64,000 nucleotides of DNA from contig JAIPBH010000008.1 in NCBI GenBank assembly GCA_021739635.1, forward strand, positions 124,001-188,000, given 5' to 3'. Made by a program: the position numbers and the translations under genes. This DNA is from Flavobacteriaceae bacterium. Its GTDB lineage: Bacteria > Bacteroidota > Bacteroidia > Flavobacteriales > Flavobacteriaceae. Each line of letters starts with the position of its first letter. Position 1 is the stretch's first letter. Shown here in pieces: positions 10,720 to 19,745 of the stretch. The notes beneath the pieces are model-generated. The model searched no databases, was not told the origin of the DNA, and saw only the letters and a list, made by a program, of their open reading frames with translations.

Positions 10720-11650
10720 TTTCTAATAATTTTTTAAGCACCAATTGAGCTGCATAAGTTCTATTATTGGCTTGTTGGATAACAATAGAACTCTCGCTAT
10801 CCAAAACAGCATCTTCTACAATCACATTTCGTCTTACAGGTAAACAATGCATAAATTTAGCATTACCCAATTTAGCTTTGGTAATCATCCAATTAGGGTC
10901 TGTGTTCAATATCTTTCCGTAATCTTCATACGAACTCCAGTTTTTCACATAAACAAAATCAGCCTCTTTAAATGCTTCATTTTGATTATGGAGTATCGGC
11001 GTATTAGCTGTTATTTTCGGATTTAAATCATAACCTTCTGGGTTGGTGATTACAAACTCCACATCCATTTTTTGCATGACTTGCACAAAGCTATTGGCAA
11101 CAGCATGCGGCAAGGCTTTTACATGAGGTGCCCAACTTAGCACAACTTTAGGCCTTGCTCTTTTTGAATATTCTGAAATTGTAATGGCATCTGTCAAACC
11201 TTGAAGTGGATGCCCAGTGGCACTTTCCATATTAACAATAGGTACAGAGGCATATTTTACAAAAGCATTTATTACTTGCTCACTTTCATCTTTGGCCTTA
11301 TTCGTCAACGTTGGAAAAGCCCTTACTGCAATAATATCACAATATTGAGACACAACAGCGGCGGCTTCTTTAATATGTTCAGCTGTGTTGCCATTCATAA
11401 TGGTACCATCTCCAAACTCAATGCCCCAAGCATCGCCAGACACATTCATCACAATCGGGTCCATACCTAAATTCAAGGCCGCTTTTTGGGTGCTTAATCG
11501 TGTGCGCAAACTGGAATTGAAAAACAATAACCCTATGGTTTTATGTTTTCCTAAAGTGATGTGTTTAAGCGGATTTGATTTTAAAGCTTTCGCTTCCTCA
11601 ATCCAAGAATGGATATTATCTATATCATTTATGGAGATGTAATTTTTCAT
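10712..11650 (-). CDS. argF': N-acyl-ornithine carbamoyltransferase (acetyl- or succinyl-ornithine transcarbamylase)
   Basis: FFNSSLRTRLSTQKAALNLGM, MHCLPVRRNVIV; Bacteroidetes-type transcarbamylase in arg operon. Confidence 0.9.
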   Translation of the reverse strand: MKNYISINDIDNIHSWIEEAKALKSNPLKHITLGKHKTIGLLFFNSSLRTRLSTQKAALNLGMDPIVMNVSGDAWGIEFGDGTIMNGNTAEHIKEAAAVVSQYCDIIAVRAFPTLTNKAKDESEQVINAFVKYASVPIVNMESATGHPLQGLTDAITISEYSKRARPKVVLSWAPHVKALPHAVANSFVQVMQKMDVEFVITNPEGYDLNPKITANTPILHNQNEAFKEADFVYVKNWSSYEDYGKILNTDPNWMITKAKLGNAKFMHCLPVRRNVIVEDAVLDSESSIVIQQANNRTYAAQLVLKKLLENA

Positions 11651-11658
11651 TTTTACTT

Positions 11659-12423
11659 TTATTTTATTTTTGTATACGGCACTTTGTTTTGAAAAGCATT
11701 GACGATGAAATTATCTTCCAACCCATTAACAATCCAAGTTTCTATATTGGCTTTTTTTGCTACCGAAGCCGCTTCAATTTTGGATGCCATACCTCCGCTG
11801 CCGTGTGATGATTTTGAACTGACTACTTGACTTGCCAATTCCTCAAAATTCTCAACCAATTCGATGGTTTTTGGAACACCATTTTCCATAGATTCTTTTG
11901 TGTAAATACCATGGGTATTGGTTGCAATAATAAACAAATCTGCTTCTAAAAGTGATGCGGTTAAAGCTCCTAATTTATCGTTATCACCAAACTTAATTTC
12001 ATCGGTTGCTACCGTATCATTTTCGTTAATGATGGGAATGTAATTATTACTAATCAAGACATTAATGGTGTTTACGATATTGATCCTGCTTTGTTCTCTT
12101 TCAAAATCGGAATAAGACAATAAACATTGTGAACTTAACAAACCATATTCTCTAAAAATTTCTTGATAAATACGAATTAAATGTGGTTGCCCAATAGATG
12201 CCAACGCCTGTTTTACATTAATATCTTTGCCTTTACTTTCCAGTTTTACAAACTGCTTAGCCACTGCTATAGCACCTGAACTTACGATAACAAACTCATA
12301 AGTATCTTGAAGTTGGGCTATTTGATTCGCCACATCTTCAATCTTACCCCTAGATATATTATTGGTTTCTTTGGTTAAAGTATTCGAACCTATCTTAAGT
12401 AATATTCTTTTCTTTTTCTGCAT
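11659..12423 (-). CDS. proB: glutamate 5-kinase
   Basis: LLKIGSNTLT, VSSGAIAVAKQ, FGDNDKLGALTASLLEAD. Confidence 0.93.
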   Translation of the reverse strand: MQKKKRILLKIGSNTLTKETNNISRGKIEDVANQIAQLQDTYEFVIVSSGAIAVAKQFVKLESKGKDINVKQALASIGQPHLIRIYQEIFREYGLLSSQCLLSYSDFEREQSRINIVNTINVLISNNYIPIINENDTVATDEIKFGDNDKLGALTASLLEADLFIIATNTHGIYTKESMENGVPKTIELVENFEELASQVVSSKSSHGSGGMASKIEAASVAKKANIETWIVNGLEDNFIVNAFQNKVPYTKIK

Positions 12424-13619
12424 TATCTTATTTGTCCGTTACCATGAACATACCATTTATTGGTTACTAAATGTTGTAAACCTATCGGACCACGTTGATG
12501 TAATTTATCGGTACTAATCGCCAACTCTCCACCCAGACCTAATTGAAAACCATCTGTAAATCTGGTAGATGCATTGTGATATACTACAGCATTATCTACA
12601 TTTTCCATAAATTTTTTCGCCTCTGCTTCATTTTTTGTTATGATGGAAGATGAATGTCCGCCAGAATAGTTATTAATCATGGTAACTGCATCTTGAGTGG
12701 AACCAATTTCCCCAATAACAATTTTATAATCTAGAAATTCTTGATGCCAAATATCATGTGATTTAATCGCTTCAACATGCTCATATTTTGAAAGAGTTTC
12801 ATTTCCCAAAATTTGAACTTTAAATCCTTTTAATTTTGAAATAAGTTCTTTAACAAAGGTATCTTTATTAGGTAAATTTTTATCAATCAACACTTTATCC
12901 AAAGCATTACACGCTGAAATTTTAGCTGTTTTTGCATTTATAATTATACTTAAAGCTATATCTAAATCTGCCTCTTTGTGCACATACACAAAATTATTCC
13001 CACGACCACTTATAATTACGGGGCATGTTGCATGTTGTTTCACAAAAGCTATCAATTTTTCTCCACCACGAGGCACAATTAAATCGACTTTTTGTGTTGG
13101 TTTTTCCAAAAATGTTTGCGTTTCAGTTCTATTGAATTGTAAATATTCCACCCAATCGGTTGAAGCACCACATGCTTTCAAAGCTTGATGCCATAACTCC
13201 ACAATTTTTAAGTTAGAATTCAAAGATTCTTTTCCTCCTTTCAATAATATTTTATTTCCCGATTTAAAAGCGATGCCAGCAGCTTCAACAGTAACATCTG
13301 GACGTGATTCATAAATAATTAAAACCGTTCCAAAAGAAGCTGTTTTATTATACACTTGCATCCCATTATCATGCTTGAAAACAAAACGCTCGACTCCCAC
13401 AGGATCTTCTTGAGAAGCTAAATTTTTCACAGATGCAATCATGCCATCTACTTTTAAATCGTCTACTTTCAATCGGTCATACATAGAAATATCCTCGCCA
13501 GTATAAGCTTCAACATCTGCTTTATTAATCTCAATAATTGCAACTCTTTCTTTTTCTAAAAGTACTGCCATTTTAAGCAATACGGCGTTTCTTGTTTCTA
13601 TGTTTAATAATGTATTCAT
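12423..13619 (-). CDS. proA: glutamate-5-semialdehyde dehydrogenase
   Basis: YESRPDVTVEAAG, LIVPRGGEKLI, DNAVVYHNASTRFTDG. Confidence 0.95.
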   Translation of the reverse strand: MNTLLNIETRNAVLLKMAVLLEKERVAIIEINKADVEAYTGEDISMYDRLKVDDLKVDGMIASVKNLASQEDPVGVERFVFKHDNGMQVYNKTASFGTVLIIYESRPDVTVEAAGIAFKSGNKILLKGGKESLNSNLKIVELWHQALKACGASTDWVEYLQFNRTETQTFLEKPTQKVDLIVPRGGEKLIAFVKQHATCPVIISGRGNNFVYVHKEADLDIALSIIINAKTAKISACNALDKVLIDKNLPNKDTFVKELISKLKGFKVQILGNETLSKYEHVEAIKSHDIWHQEFLDYKIVIGEIGSTQDAVTMINNYSGGHSSSIITKNEAEAKKFMENVDNAVVYHNASTRFTDGFQLGLGGELAISTDKLHQRGPIGLQHLVTNKWYVHGNGQIR

Positions 13620-13673
13620 TTTTGTTTATAATTTTTGAAGTTTTAGGCTTCTTAATTTTCAACAAACTTTGTT

Positions 13674-14834
13674 TTAACCTTGAACTTCTAGTTCTTTATT
13701 TTCTATGTTAATCAACGCTTTTTTAAGGGCTTCAAAGAATTCATCAACATGATTTTCAGTAATGGTTAATGGTGGTAAAATTCTAATCAATTTTTTATTT
13801 GAAGCTGCACCTGTGAAAATATGATACTCATAAATAAGCTTTTTTCTTAATTCACCTACTTCAAAGTCGAATTCTAAACCAAGCATTAAGCCTCTTCCTT
13901 TAATAATTTTTATCTGCGGAATTGTTTTAGCTATAGAAATAAAGTATTCTGAAATATTGTTGACATTATCCATTAAATTTTCTTCTTCAATCGTATTTAA
14001 AACGGCTAATCCAGCAGCACATGCCAAATGATTTCCGCCAAAAGTAGTTCCTAACATGCCATACTTGGCTTCAATACTTGGGTGAATCAAAATCCCCCCA
14101 ATTGGGAAACCATTTCCCATACCCTTTGCAATGGAAATCACATCTGGCGTTACATTATAATGCTGGAAAGCAAAGAATTTTCCTGAACGTCCGTAACCAG
14201 ATTGCACCTCATCTGCAATAAAAAAGGTATTATTAGCTTTACAAAGAGTATCTACTTGTTCAAAAAAAGCTTTAGTTCCTTGATCTAAACCTCCAACGCC
14301 TTGAATAAATTCCACAATTACGGCACAAACGTCTCCTTTTTCTAATTCATTTTTTACTCCTTCTACATCATTTAAGGCTAAAAAAGTTACTTTATGTTGC
14401 GCATTAATAGGCGCTACTATAGACTTACTATCAGTTGCTGCAACAGCTGCTGATGTACGACCATGAAATGAATTATTGAAAGCTATAACTCTTGAATTAC
14501 CAGTTTTAAATGAAGCTAATTTTAGTGCGTTTTCGTTTGCCTCAGCACCAGAATTACATAAAAATAACTCACACCCTTTACACCCTGAAAGTGCTTCAAG
14601 TTTGTCAGCTAAGGCTACTTGCAATGGATTTTTAATCGCATTGGAATAAAATCCTAGTTTAGAAACCTGATTGCTAACAGCTTTCACATAATTAGGATGC
14701 GAATGCCCAATGGAAATTACGGCATGACCTCCGTAAAGGTCTAAATATTCAACTCCTGTTTCATCGTAAACATACATATCTTTTCCAGATACTGGAGTGA
14801 TATTATATAATGGGTAAACGTCAAATAATGGCAT
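13674..14834 (-). CDS. argD: acetylornithine/N-succinylornithine aminotransferase
   Basis: Class III aminotransferase motifs FFIADEVQSGYGRSG, SIAKGMGNGFPIG; start taken at internal Met (MPLFDVYPLYN) because the longer ORF overlaps proC. Confidence 0.93.
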   Translation of the reverse strand: MPLFDVYPLYNITPVSGKDMYVYDETGVEYLDLYGGHAVISIGHSHPNYVKAVSNQVSKLGFYSNAIKNPLQVALADKLEALSGCKGCELFLCNSGAEANENALKLASFKTGNSRVIAFNNSFHGRTSAAVAATDSKSIVAPINAQHKVTFLALNDVEGVKNELEKGDVCAVIVEFIQGVGGLDQGTKAFFEQVDTLCKANNTFFIADEVQSGYGRSGKFFAFQHYNVTPDVISIAKGMGNGFPIGGILIHPSIEAKYGMLGTTFGGNHLACAAGLAVLNTIEEENLMDNVNNISEYFISIAKTIPQIKIIKGRGLMLGLEFDFEVGELRKKLIYEYHIFTGAASNKKLIRILPPLTITENHVDEFFEALKKALINIENKELEVQG

Positions 14835-14835
14835 T

Positions 14836-15630
14836 CTAATTCTTTTTAATTTGGTTAATTTTTTCAAAGGATGCAACAATACCTTTAATTAAAGATGAAC
14901 TTAATCCTTGATGCTCCATTTCGTTTAAACCTTCAATGGTACAACCTCTTGGTGTTGTTACACGATCTATTTCTTGTTCTGGATGGCTTCCAGATTCAAT
15001 TAATAAGCTAGCGGCTCCAAAACAGGTTTGCATAGCTAATTCTTGTGCCTCACGAGCTTCAAACCCCAATTGAATAGCTCCTTGAGTGGTAGCTCGAATT
15101 AAACGCATCCAAAATGCAATACCACTGGCACAAATAACAGTTGCTGCTTGAATTTGCTCTTCGGGAATTTCTAGTGAACGCCCAAGGCGATTAAAAATTT
15201 CTAATGCAAGTTTTACTTTTTCTTTTCCTTTTTCATTAGATGCTATACAAGTCATAGATTGCCCTACTGAAATAGCCGTATTAGGCATGGCTCTTATAAT
15301 GTATTTAGCTTCTCCAACTACAGACTCAATTCTTGCTATGGAATAACCTGTAATGGTTGAAATAATTATATGATTTTTAGTTAAAAATGGTTCTAATTTT
15401 TTTAAAATATTTTCAAGTTGTGATGGCTGAACAGCAAAAATTAAAATATCTGAATTTTTTACGGCTAAAGCATTATCAGAAGTTAAAGTGACTCCTTTTG
15501 AACCTTCAAATTCCTTGAGATGTTCAATATTCCTTTTAGTTAAATACAATGTTGAAATAGCATCATGCGCTATTAGTCCTTTTGCTATGGATTTTCCTAA
15601 ATTCCCTGCTCCTATAATGGCTATTTTCAT
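14836..15630 (-). CDS. proC: pyrroline-5-carboxylate reductase
   Basis: IIGAGNLGKSIAKGL, IRAMPNTA, VTTPRGCTIEGL. Confidence 0.95.
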   Translation of the reverse strand: MKIAIIGAGNLGKSIAKGLIAHDAISTLYLTKRNIEHLKEFEGSKGVTLTSDNALAVKNSDILIFAVQPSQLENILKKLEPFLTKNHIIISTITGYSIARIESVVGEAKYIIRAMPNTAISVGQSMTCIASNEKGKEKVKLALEIFNRLGRSLEIPEEQIQAATVICASGIAFWMRLIRATTQGAIQLGFEAREAQELAMQTCFGAASLLIESGSHPEQEIDRVTTPRGCTIEGLNEMEHQGLSSSLIKGIVASFEKINQIKKN

Positions 15631-15702
15631 TTTTTTACATTTTATTGTTCTTAAAAGGAAAAATGTGTTAGCATAAATTATGCTCAGTGCATAATTTCCT
15701 AA

Positions 15703-16680
15703 TTAAAAATAATTGGCTTTTAATTGCAATCCTTCAGTTTCTTCAAACCCAAACATCAAATTCATATTTTGGATGGCTTGTCCAGATGCCCCTTTTAATA
15801 AATTATCAATAATACTTGTAATAAGTAATTTGTTATTATGTTTATGCAAATGAATCAAGCATTTATTGGTGTTTACTACTTGTTTTAAATGCAAGTCTTC
15901 ATCAGAAATAAAAGTAAATCTTGAATCTTGATAAAAGGCTTTATATAAATGTTTTACTTCTTCTAAAGTGCCTTCAAAACTGGTATAAACAGTTGCAAAA
16001 ATGCCTCTGGAAAAATTACCTCTGTTTGGCATAAAAACGATTTCTGAAGAAAAACTTTCTTGTAATTGTTTAACGGATTGATTGATTTCGCCTAAATGCT
16101 GATGTGTAAAAGGTTTATAATATGAGAAATTGTTATCTCTCCAAGTAAAATGAGTAGTTTCAGACAACGAAGTTCCTGCTCCAGTTGAACCGGTAACTGC
16201 ATTTACATGCACATCACTATTTATTAAATTGTTCTCTGCCAATGGTAATATTGCTAATTGTATGGCTGTTGCAAAACAGCCTGGGTTTGCTACATAATCA
16301 GCTTTTTTAATGGCTTCTTTTTGAAGTTCAGGCAATCCATAAACAAAGGTTTTATTATTAAAAACTTTATCTTTTTCTAGTCTGAAATCATTTCCTAAGT
16401 CAATAATTTTTGTAGTATCTGAAAAAGTATTTGCTTTTAAAAACTTAACTGAATTTCCGTGCCCTAAACACAAAAACAATACATCGACATTTGGATTGAT
16501 AACATCAGTGAATTTTAAATCTAAACTACCTTCTAAGTCTTGATGCACTTTACAAATTTTATTACCAGCATTTGATGTGCTGTAAACAAAATTGATTTCT
16601 GCTTCACGATGAAACATCAATAGTCTAATCAATTCTCCTGCCGTATAACCTGCTCCTCCAATAATGCCGACTTGTATCAT
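15703..16680 (-). CDS. argC: N-acetyl-gamma-glutamyl-phosphate reductase
   Basis: GIIGGAGYTAGELIRLL, NPGCFATAIQLA, VTGSTGAG. Confidence 0.95.
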   Translation of the reverse strand: MIQVGIIGGAGYTAGELIRLLMFHREAEINFVYSTSNAGNKICKVHQDLEGSLDLKFTDVINPNVDVLFLCLGHGNSVKFLKANTFSDTTKIIDLGNDFRLEKDKVFNNKTFVYGLPELQKEAIKKADYVANPGCFATAIQLAILPLAENNLINSDVHVNAVTGSTGAGTSLSETTHFTWRDNNFSYYKPFTHQHLGEINQSVKQLQESFSSEIVFMPNRGNFSRGIFATVYTSFEGTLEEVKHLYKAFYQDSRFTFISDEDLHLKQVVNTNKCLIHLHKHNNKLLITSIIDNLLKGASGQAIQNMNLMFGFEETEGLQLKANYF

Positions 16681-16684
16681 GCCT

Positions 16685-17869
16685 TTATGAGTTTACTTGT
16701 TGATAGATTTTATTTTGATTTCCAAAGATTTTTATAAATCCTTTGGCTTCATCAGGAGTCCAACCTTTACTTTCTTCGCCATAACTTCCAAACTTAGCAT
16801 TCATTAAATCATGTTTAGAAACAATACCATCTAAAGTGAAATGATATGGTTTTAAACTTACTGTTACATCACCACTAACCTTGTCTTGACTACTTTGTAA
16901 AAAAGCTTCAATGTTTCGCATCACTGGATCTAAATATTGTCCTTCGTGTAAATGCATTCCATAGAAACTTGCTAAATATTCTTTATGTTGCAATTGCCAT
17001 TTAGTAAGCGTGTGTTTCTCTAATAAATGATGTGCTTTTATGGTAATTAAAGCTGCTGGTGCTTCAAAACCAACACGTCCTTTAATACCAACAATAGTAT
17101 CTCCTACATGAATATCTCTACCAATAGCATAGGCTGATGCCAAATTATTTAAGGCTTCAATATTTACTTCAGGATCATTTTTAACACCATTTACGGCTAC
17201 CAACTCTCCTTTTTCAAAAGTTAACTTTACCTTTTCTTCGTCACTGTGTTTTAGTTGAGATGGATAGGCTTCATTTGGTAATGGTTTTTCAGAAGTTAAA
17301 GTTTCTTGACCTCCAACACTAGTTCCCCAAAGCCCTTTGTTTATAGAATACTTGGCTTTCTCCCAAGACATATCGATACCATTGGCTTTTAAATATTCTA
17401 TTTCTTCTTGTCTTGAAAGTTTTTCATCTCTAATAGGCGTTACGATTTGGATTTCTGGAGCCAAAGTTTGAAAAATCATATCAAATCTAACTTGGTCATT
17501 TCCTGCACCTGTACTTCCATGAGCAATATATTCTGCTCCAATACTTTTAGCATATTCTACTATTTCAATAGCTTGAATAATTCGTTCAGCACTTACTGAT
17601 AATGGATACGTATTATTTTTTAAAACATTACCAAAAACTAAATACTTAATCACTTTTTGGTAAAAAGAATTAACAGCATCAATATTTTTATAAGTTGAAA
17701 CACCCATTTTATAGGCATTAGCTTCAATGTTATCAATTTCAGTTTGCGTAAATCCGCCTGTATTGACGCTTACCGCGTGCACATCAAATTTTTTAGACAA
17801 ACTTACGGCACAATAAGAGGTATCTAATCCGCCACTATAGGCAATTACTAATTTTTTCATGGTACTCAT
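16685..17869 (-). CDS. argG: argininosuccinate synthase
   Basis: VIAYSGGLDTSYC PP-loop, AHGSTGAGNDQVRFD. Confidence 0.95.
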   Translation of the reverse strand: MSTMKKLVIAYSGGLDTSYCAVSLSKKFDVHAVSVNTGGFTQTEIDNIEANAYKMGVSTYKNIDAVNSFYQKVIKYLVFGNVLKNNTYPLSVSAERIIQAIEIVEYAKSIGAEYIAHGSTGAGNDQVRFDMIFQTLAPEIQIVTPIRDEKLSRQEEIEYLKANGIDMSWEKAKYSINKGLWGTSVGGQETLTSEKPLPNEAYPSQLKHSDEEKVKLTFEKGELVAVNGVKNDPEVNIEALNNLASAYAIGRDIHVGDTIVGIKGRVGFEAPAALITIKAHHLLEKHTLTKWQLQHKEYLASFYGMHLHEGQYLDPVMRNIEAFLQSSQDKVSGDVTVSLKPYHFTLDGIVSKHDLMNAKFGSYGEESKGWTPDEAKGFIKIFGNQNKIYQQVNS

Positions 17870-18483
17870 TTCTTATCTTTTTTTAAAAACATGGTTTCTT
17901 TGATATGCTTTAATCTTTGAAACACTTTTGTTTTTACTTGTTTTTTTTCGTTAATGTCTTTTGCTGCAGGGTCATATAACATCCCGGTACACAAACACAT
18001 TTTTCTATTGGTACGTGTTAAAACGTCATAATTTTTACAAGTTTGGCATCCATCCCAAAAGGTTGGATCATCGGTTAACTCTGAAAACGGTACTGGTTTA
18101 TAACCTAATTCGGTATTCATTTTCATAACCGCTAAACCTGTGGTGATACTAAACACTTTAGCTTCTGGGAATTTATTTCTTGAATGTTGAAATACTTTAT
18201 GCTTAATTTTTTTTGCTAAACCGGCATTTCTGTAATCTGGATGCACAATCAATCCGGAGTTAGCAACAAACTTACCATGGCCCCATTTTTCGATGTAACA
18301 AAAACCAGCAAATTTATCGCCATCTAAAGCGATAACAGCGTTACCATTTTCCATTTTTGTGGTAATATATTCCGGGGTACGTCTGGCTATACCTGTGCCC
18401 CTAACTGCAGCAGATTCTGCAATGGTTTCGCAAATAATTTCTGCGTATTTACTATGAGATTTATCAGCAATTACAATGTCCAT
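17866..18483 (-). CDS. GNAT family N-acetyltransferase, first gene of arg operon
   Basis: GLIVHPDYRNAGLAKKIKHKVF acetyl-CoA motif; C-terminal DGCQTCKNYDVLTRTNRKMCLCTG. Confidence 0.85.
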   Translation of the reverse strand: MDIVIADKSHSKYAEIICETIAESAAVRGTGIARRTPEYITTKMENGNAVIALDGDKFAGFCYIEKWGHGKFVANSGLIVHPDYRNAGLAKKIKHKVFQHSRNKFPEAKVFSITTGLAVMKMNTELGYKPVPFSELTDDPTFWDGCQTCKNYDVLTRTNRKMCLCTGMLYDPAAKDINEKKQVKTKVFQRLKHIKETMFLKKDKK

Positions 18484-18544
18484 TTATTGTATTGATTTTC
18501 AAATTAAAAATTAAAAATTAATGCTTTTTCTTTAATGATGAACT

Positions 18545-18610
18545 GGACTCACCTAGTTCTTTATGAGACTTACAACCCTTACGGGCGACGTGGAAAAATA
18601 TGGCACATAA
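18545..18610 (-). promoter_or_regulatory. candidate structured leader element of arg operon (GC-rich island; CCC-GUAA-GGG hairpin; mini-ORF MCHIFPRRP)
   Basis: GC-rich island in AT-rich leader; hairpin CCCGTAAGGG at 18576-18585; GAACT...AGTTC hairpin; mini-ORF ATG at 18608 to TAA at 18579. Confidence 0.5.
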
Positions 18611-18715
18611 AATAGTGGTTAATTGACCTACTAATTATATTTTGATATGCTATGAATGAAACTTTGTTCAATGTGATAAAAATTAAAATGACGTTTTGGT
18701 TTTGGTAACTAAAGA

Positions 18716-18790
18716 CTAAAAGCGACGGCGATTACTACGCGCGCGCAAACCGGGTGATGAAGGACGTATTTTATTTTTTAAAGTATTCAT
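18716..18790 (-). CDS. candidate arginine-rich leader peptide, MNTLKNKIRPSSPGLRARSNRRRF (24 aa)
   Basis: Manual translation: 6 Arg in 24 codons, all CGT/CGC, in the leader of an 11-gene arg operon; ends NRRRF-stop. Confidence 0.65.
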   Translation of the reverse strand: MNTLKNKIRPSSPGLRARSNRRRF

Positions 18791-18984
18791 ATAGTAAAAT
18801 TATAATTTTATTTTTTACAACCTGTAAAAACACGTTGCTTTTTTAAAAAAATTATGAATACTCACACTAAAACTCATATTTATTATGAATAATGTAGTTA
18901 TTTATTGCTGAATTTATCATATAAAAAAAGGAAATCATTTATTGAACACCTTTTTTACTATTGATATGTTGTTAAATGGCTCAT

Positions 18985-19722
18985 TTACAGGTTCCTTATT
19001 TTAATGTTTTTAAAACTGACTTTATTGCCATGATCTTGCAATCCAATATGACCCGTTTGATGCTTACCAAAACCTTCCCAACCTTTAAACTTTGAGTTTT
19101 CTACCATGTTATCCCATTCTTCTCCATGAACAGGAAATTTCACAATCTCTGTTCCGTTTAAAGTCACACTTCCTTGGTTGGTTTTATGGTTCACTTTTAA
19201 AACACACAAATTCCATTGATTAGCTGGTTTGCAAACGTCGTGTTCTGGTTGTACCATATCATATAAGGCTCCTGCTTGATGAAATTTAGGATTTGCCAAA
19301 GCATCTGGATGACGCTCGTTATCTAACACTTGAATTTCTGGGCCAGTCTGATAGGCTTCACTGTATTTTAGATCTTCAAAAACTCCCCAAAAAATACCAC
19401 TATTGCCCCCTTCTGATATTTTCCATTCCAGCGAAAGTTCAAAATTCGTAAAGGTGTCTTTGGTAATTATATTTTTACCTCCATTTCCACTAGGTATAAA
19501 TACCATGTCGCCGCCTTCAATAACCCACTCTGGATACATACTGTCTGTTAAATAACCTCGCCAACTTTCAAAAGACGTTCCATCAAAAAGAACAACCCAA
19601 TCTGATTCCATTTTATCCATTACATTTTGAGTTTCACTCTCTACTTGTTTAATTTCTTTTTTTTCTTGTTTACAACCTAAAATGGTTAATGCAAGAATAA
19701 AAATTAGTATTTGATTTTTCAT
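18985..19722 (-). CDS. DUF1080 (3-keto-disaccharide hydrolase-like) lipoprotein
   Basis: LFDGTSFESWRG, NSGIFWGVFED, EIQVLDNERHPDA; lipobox LTILGCKQ if start is MKNQILIF (19722); ORF track extends to 19764. Confidence 0.88.
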   Translation of the reverse strand: MKNQILIFILALTILGCKQEKKEIKQVESETQNVMDKMESDWVVLFDGTSFESWRGYLTDSMYPEWVIEGGDMVFIPSGNGGKNIITKDTFTNFELSLEWKISEGGNSGIFWGVFEDLKYSEAYQTGPEIQVLDNERHPDALANPKFHQAGALYDMVQPEHDVCKPANQWNLCVLKVNHKTNQGSVTLNGTEIVKFPVHGEEWDNMVENSKFKGWEGFGKHQTGHIGLQDHGNKVSFKNIKIRNL

Positions 19723-19745
19723 TTTTGATGTTTTTAAAGTTAATA

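Noticed and set aside
18501-18524. AATTAAAAATTAAAAATTAAT short repeat before the arg operon start
   Set aside because: Low-complexity A/T repeat common in this genome background.
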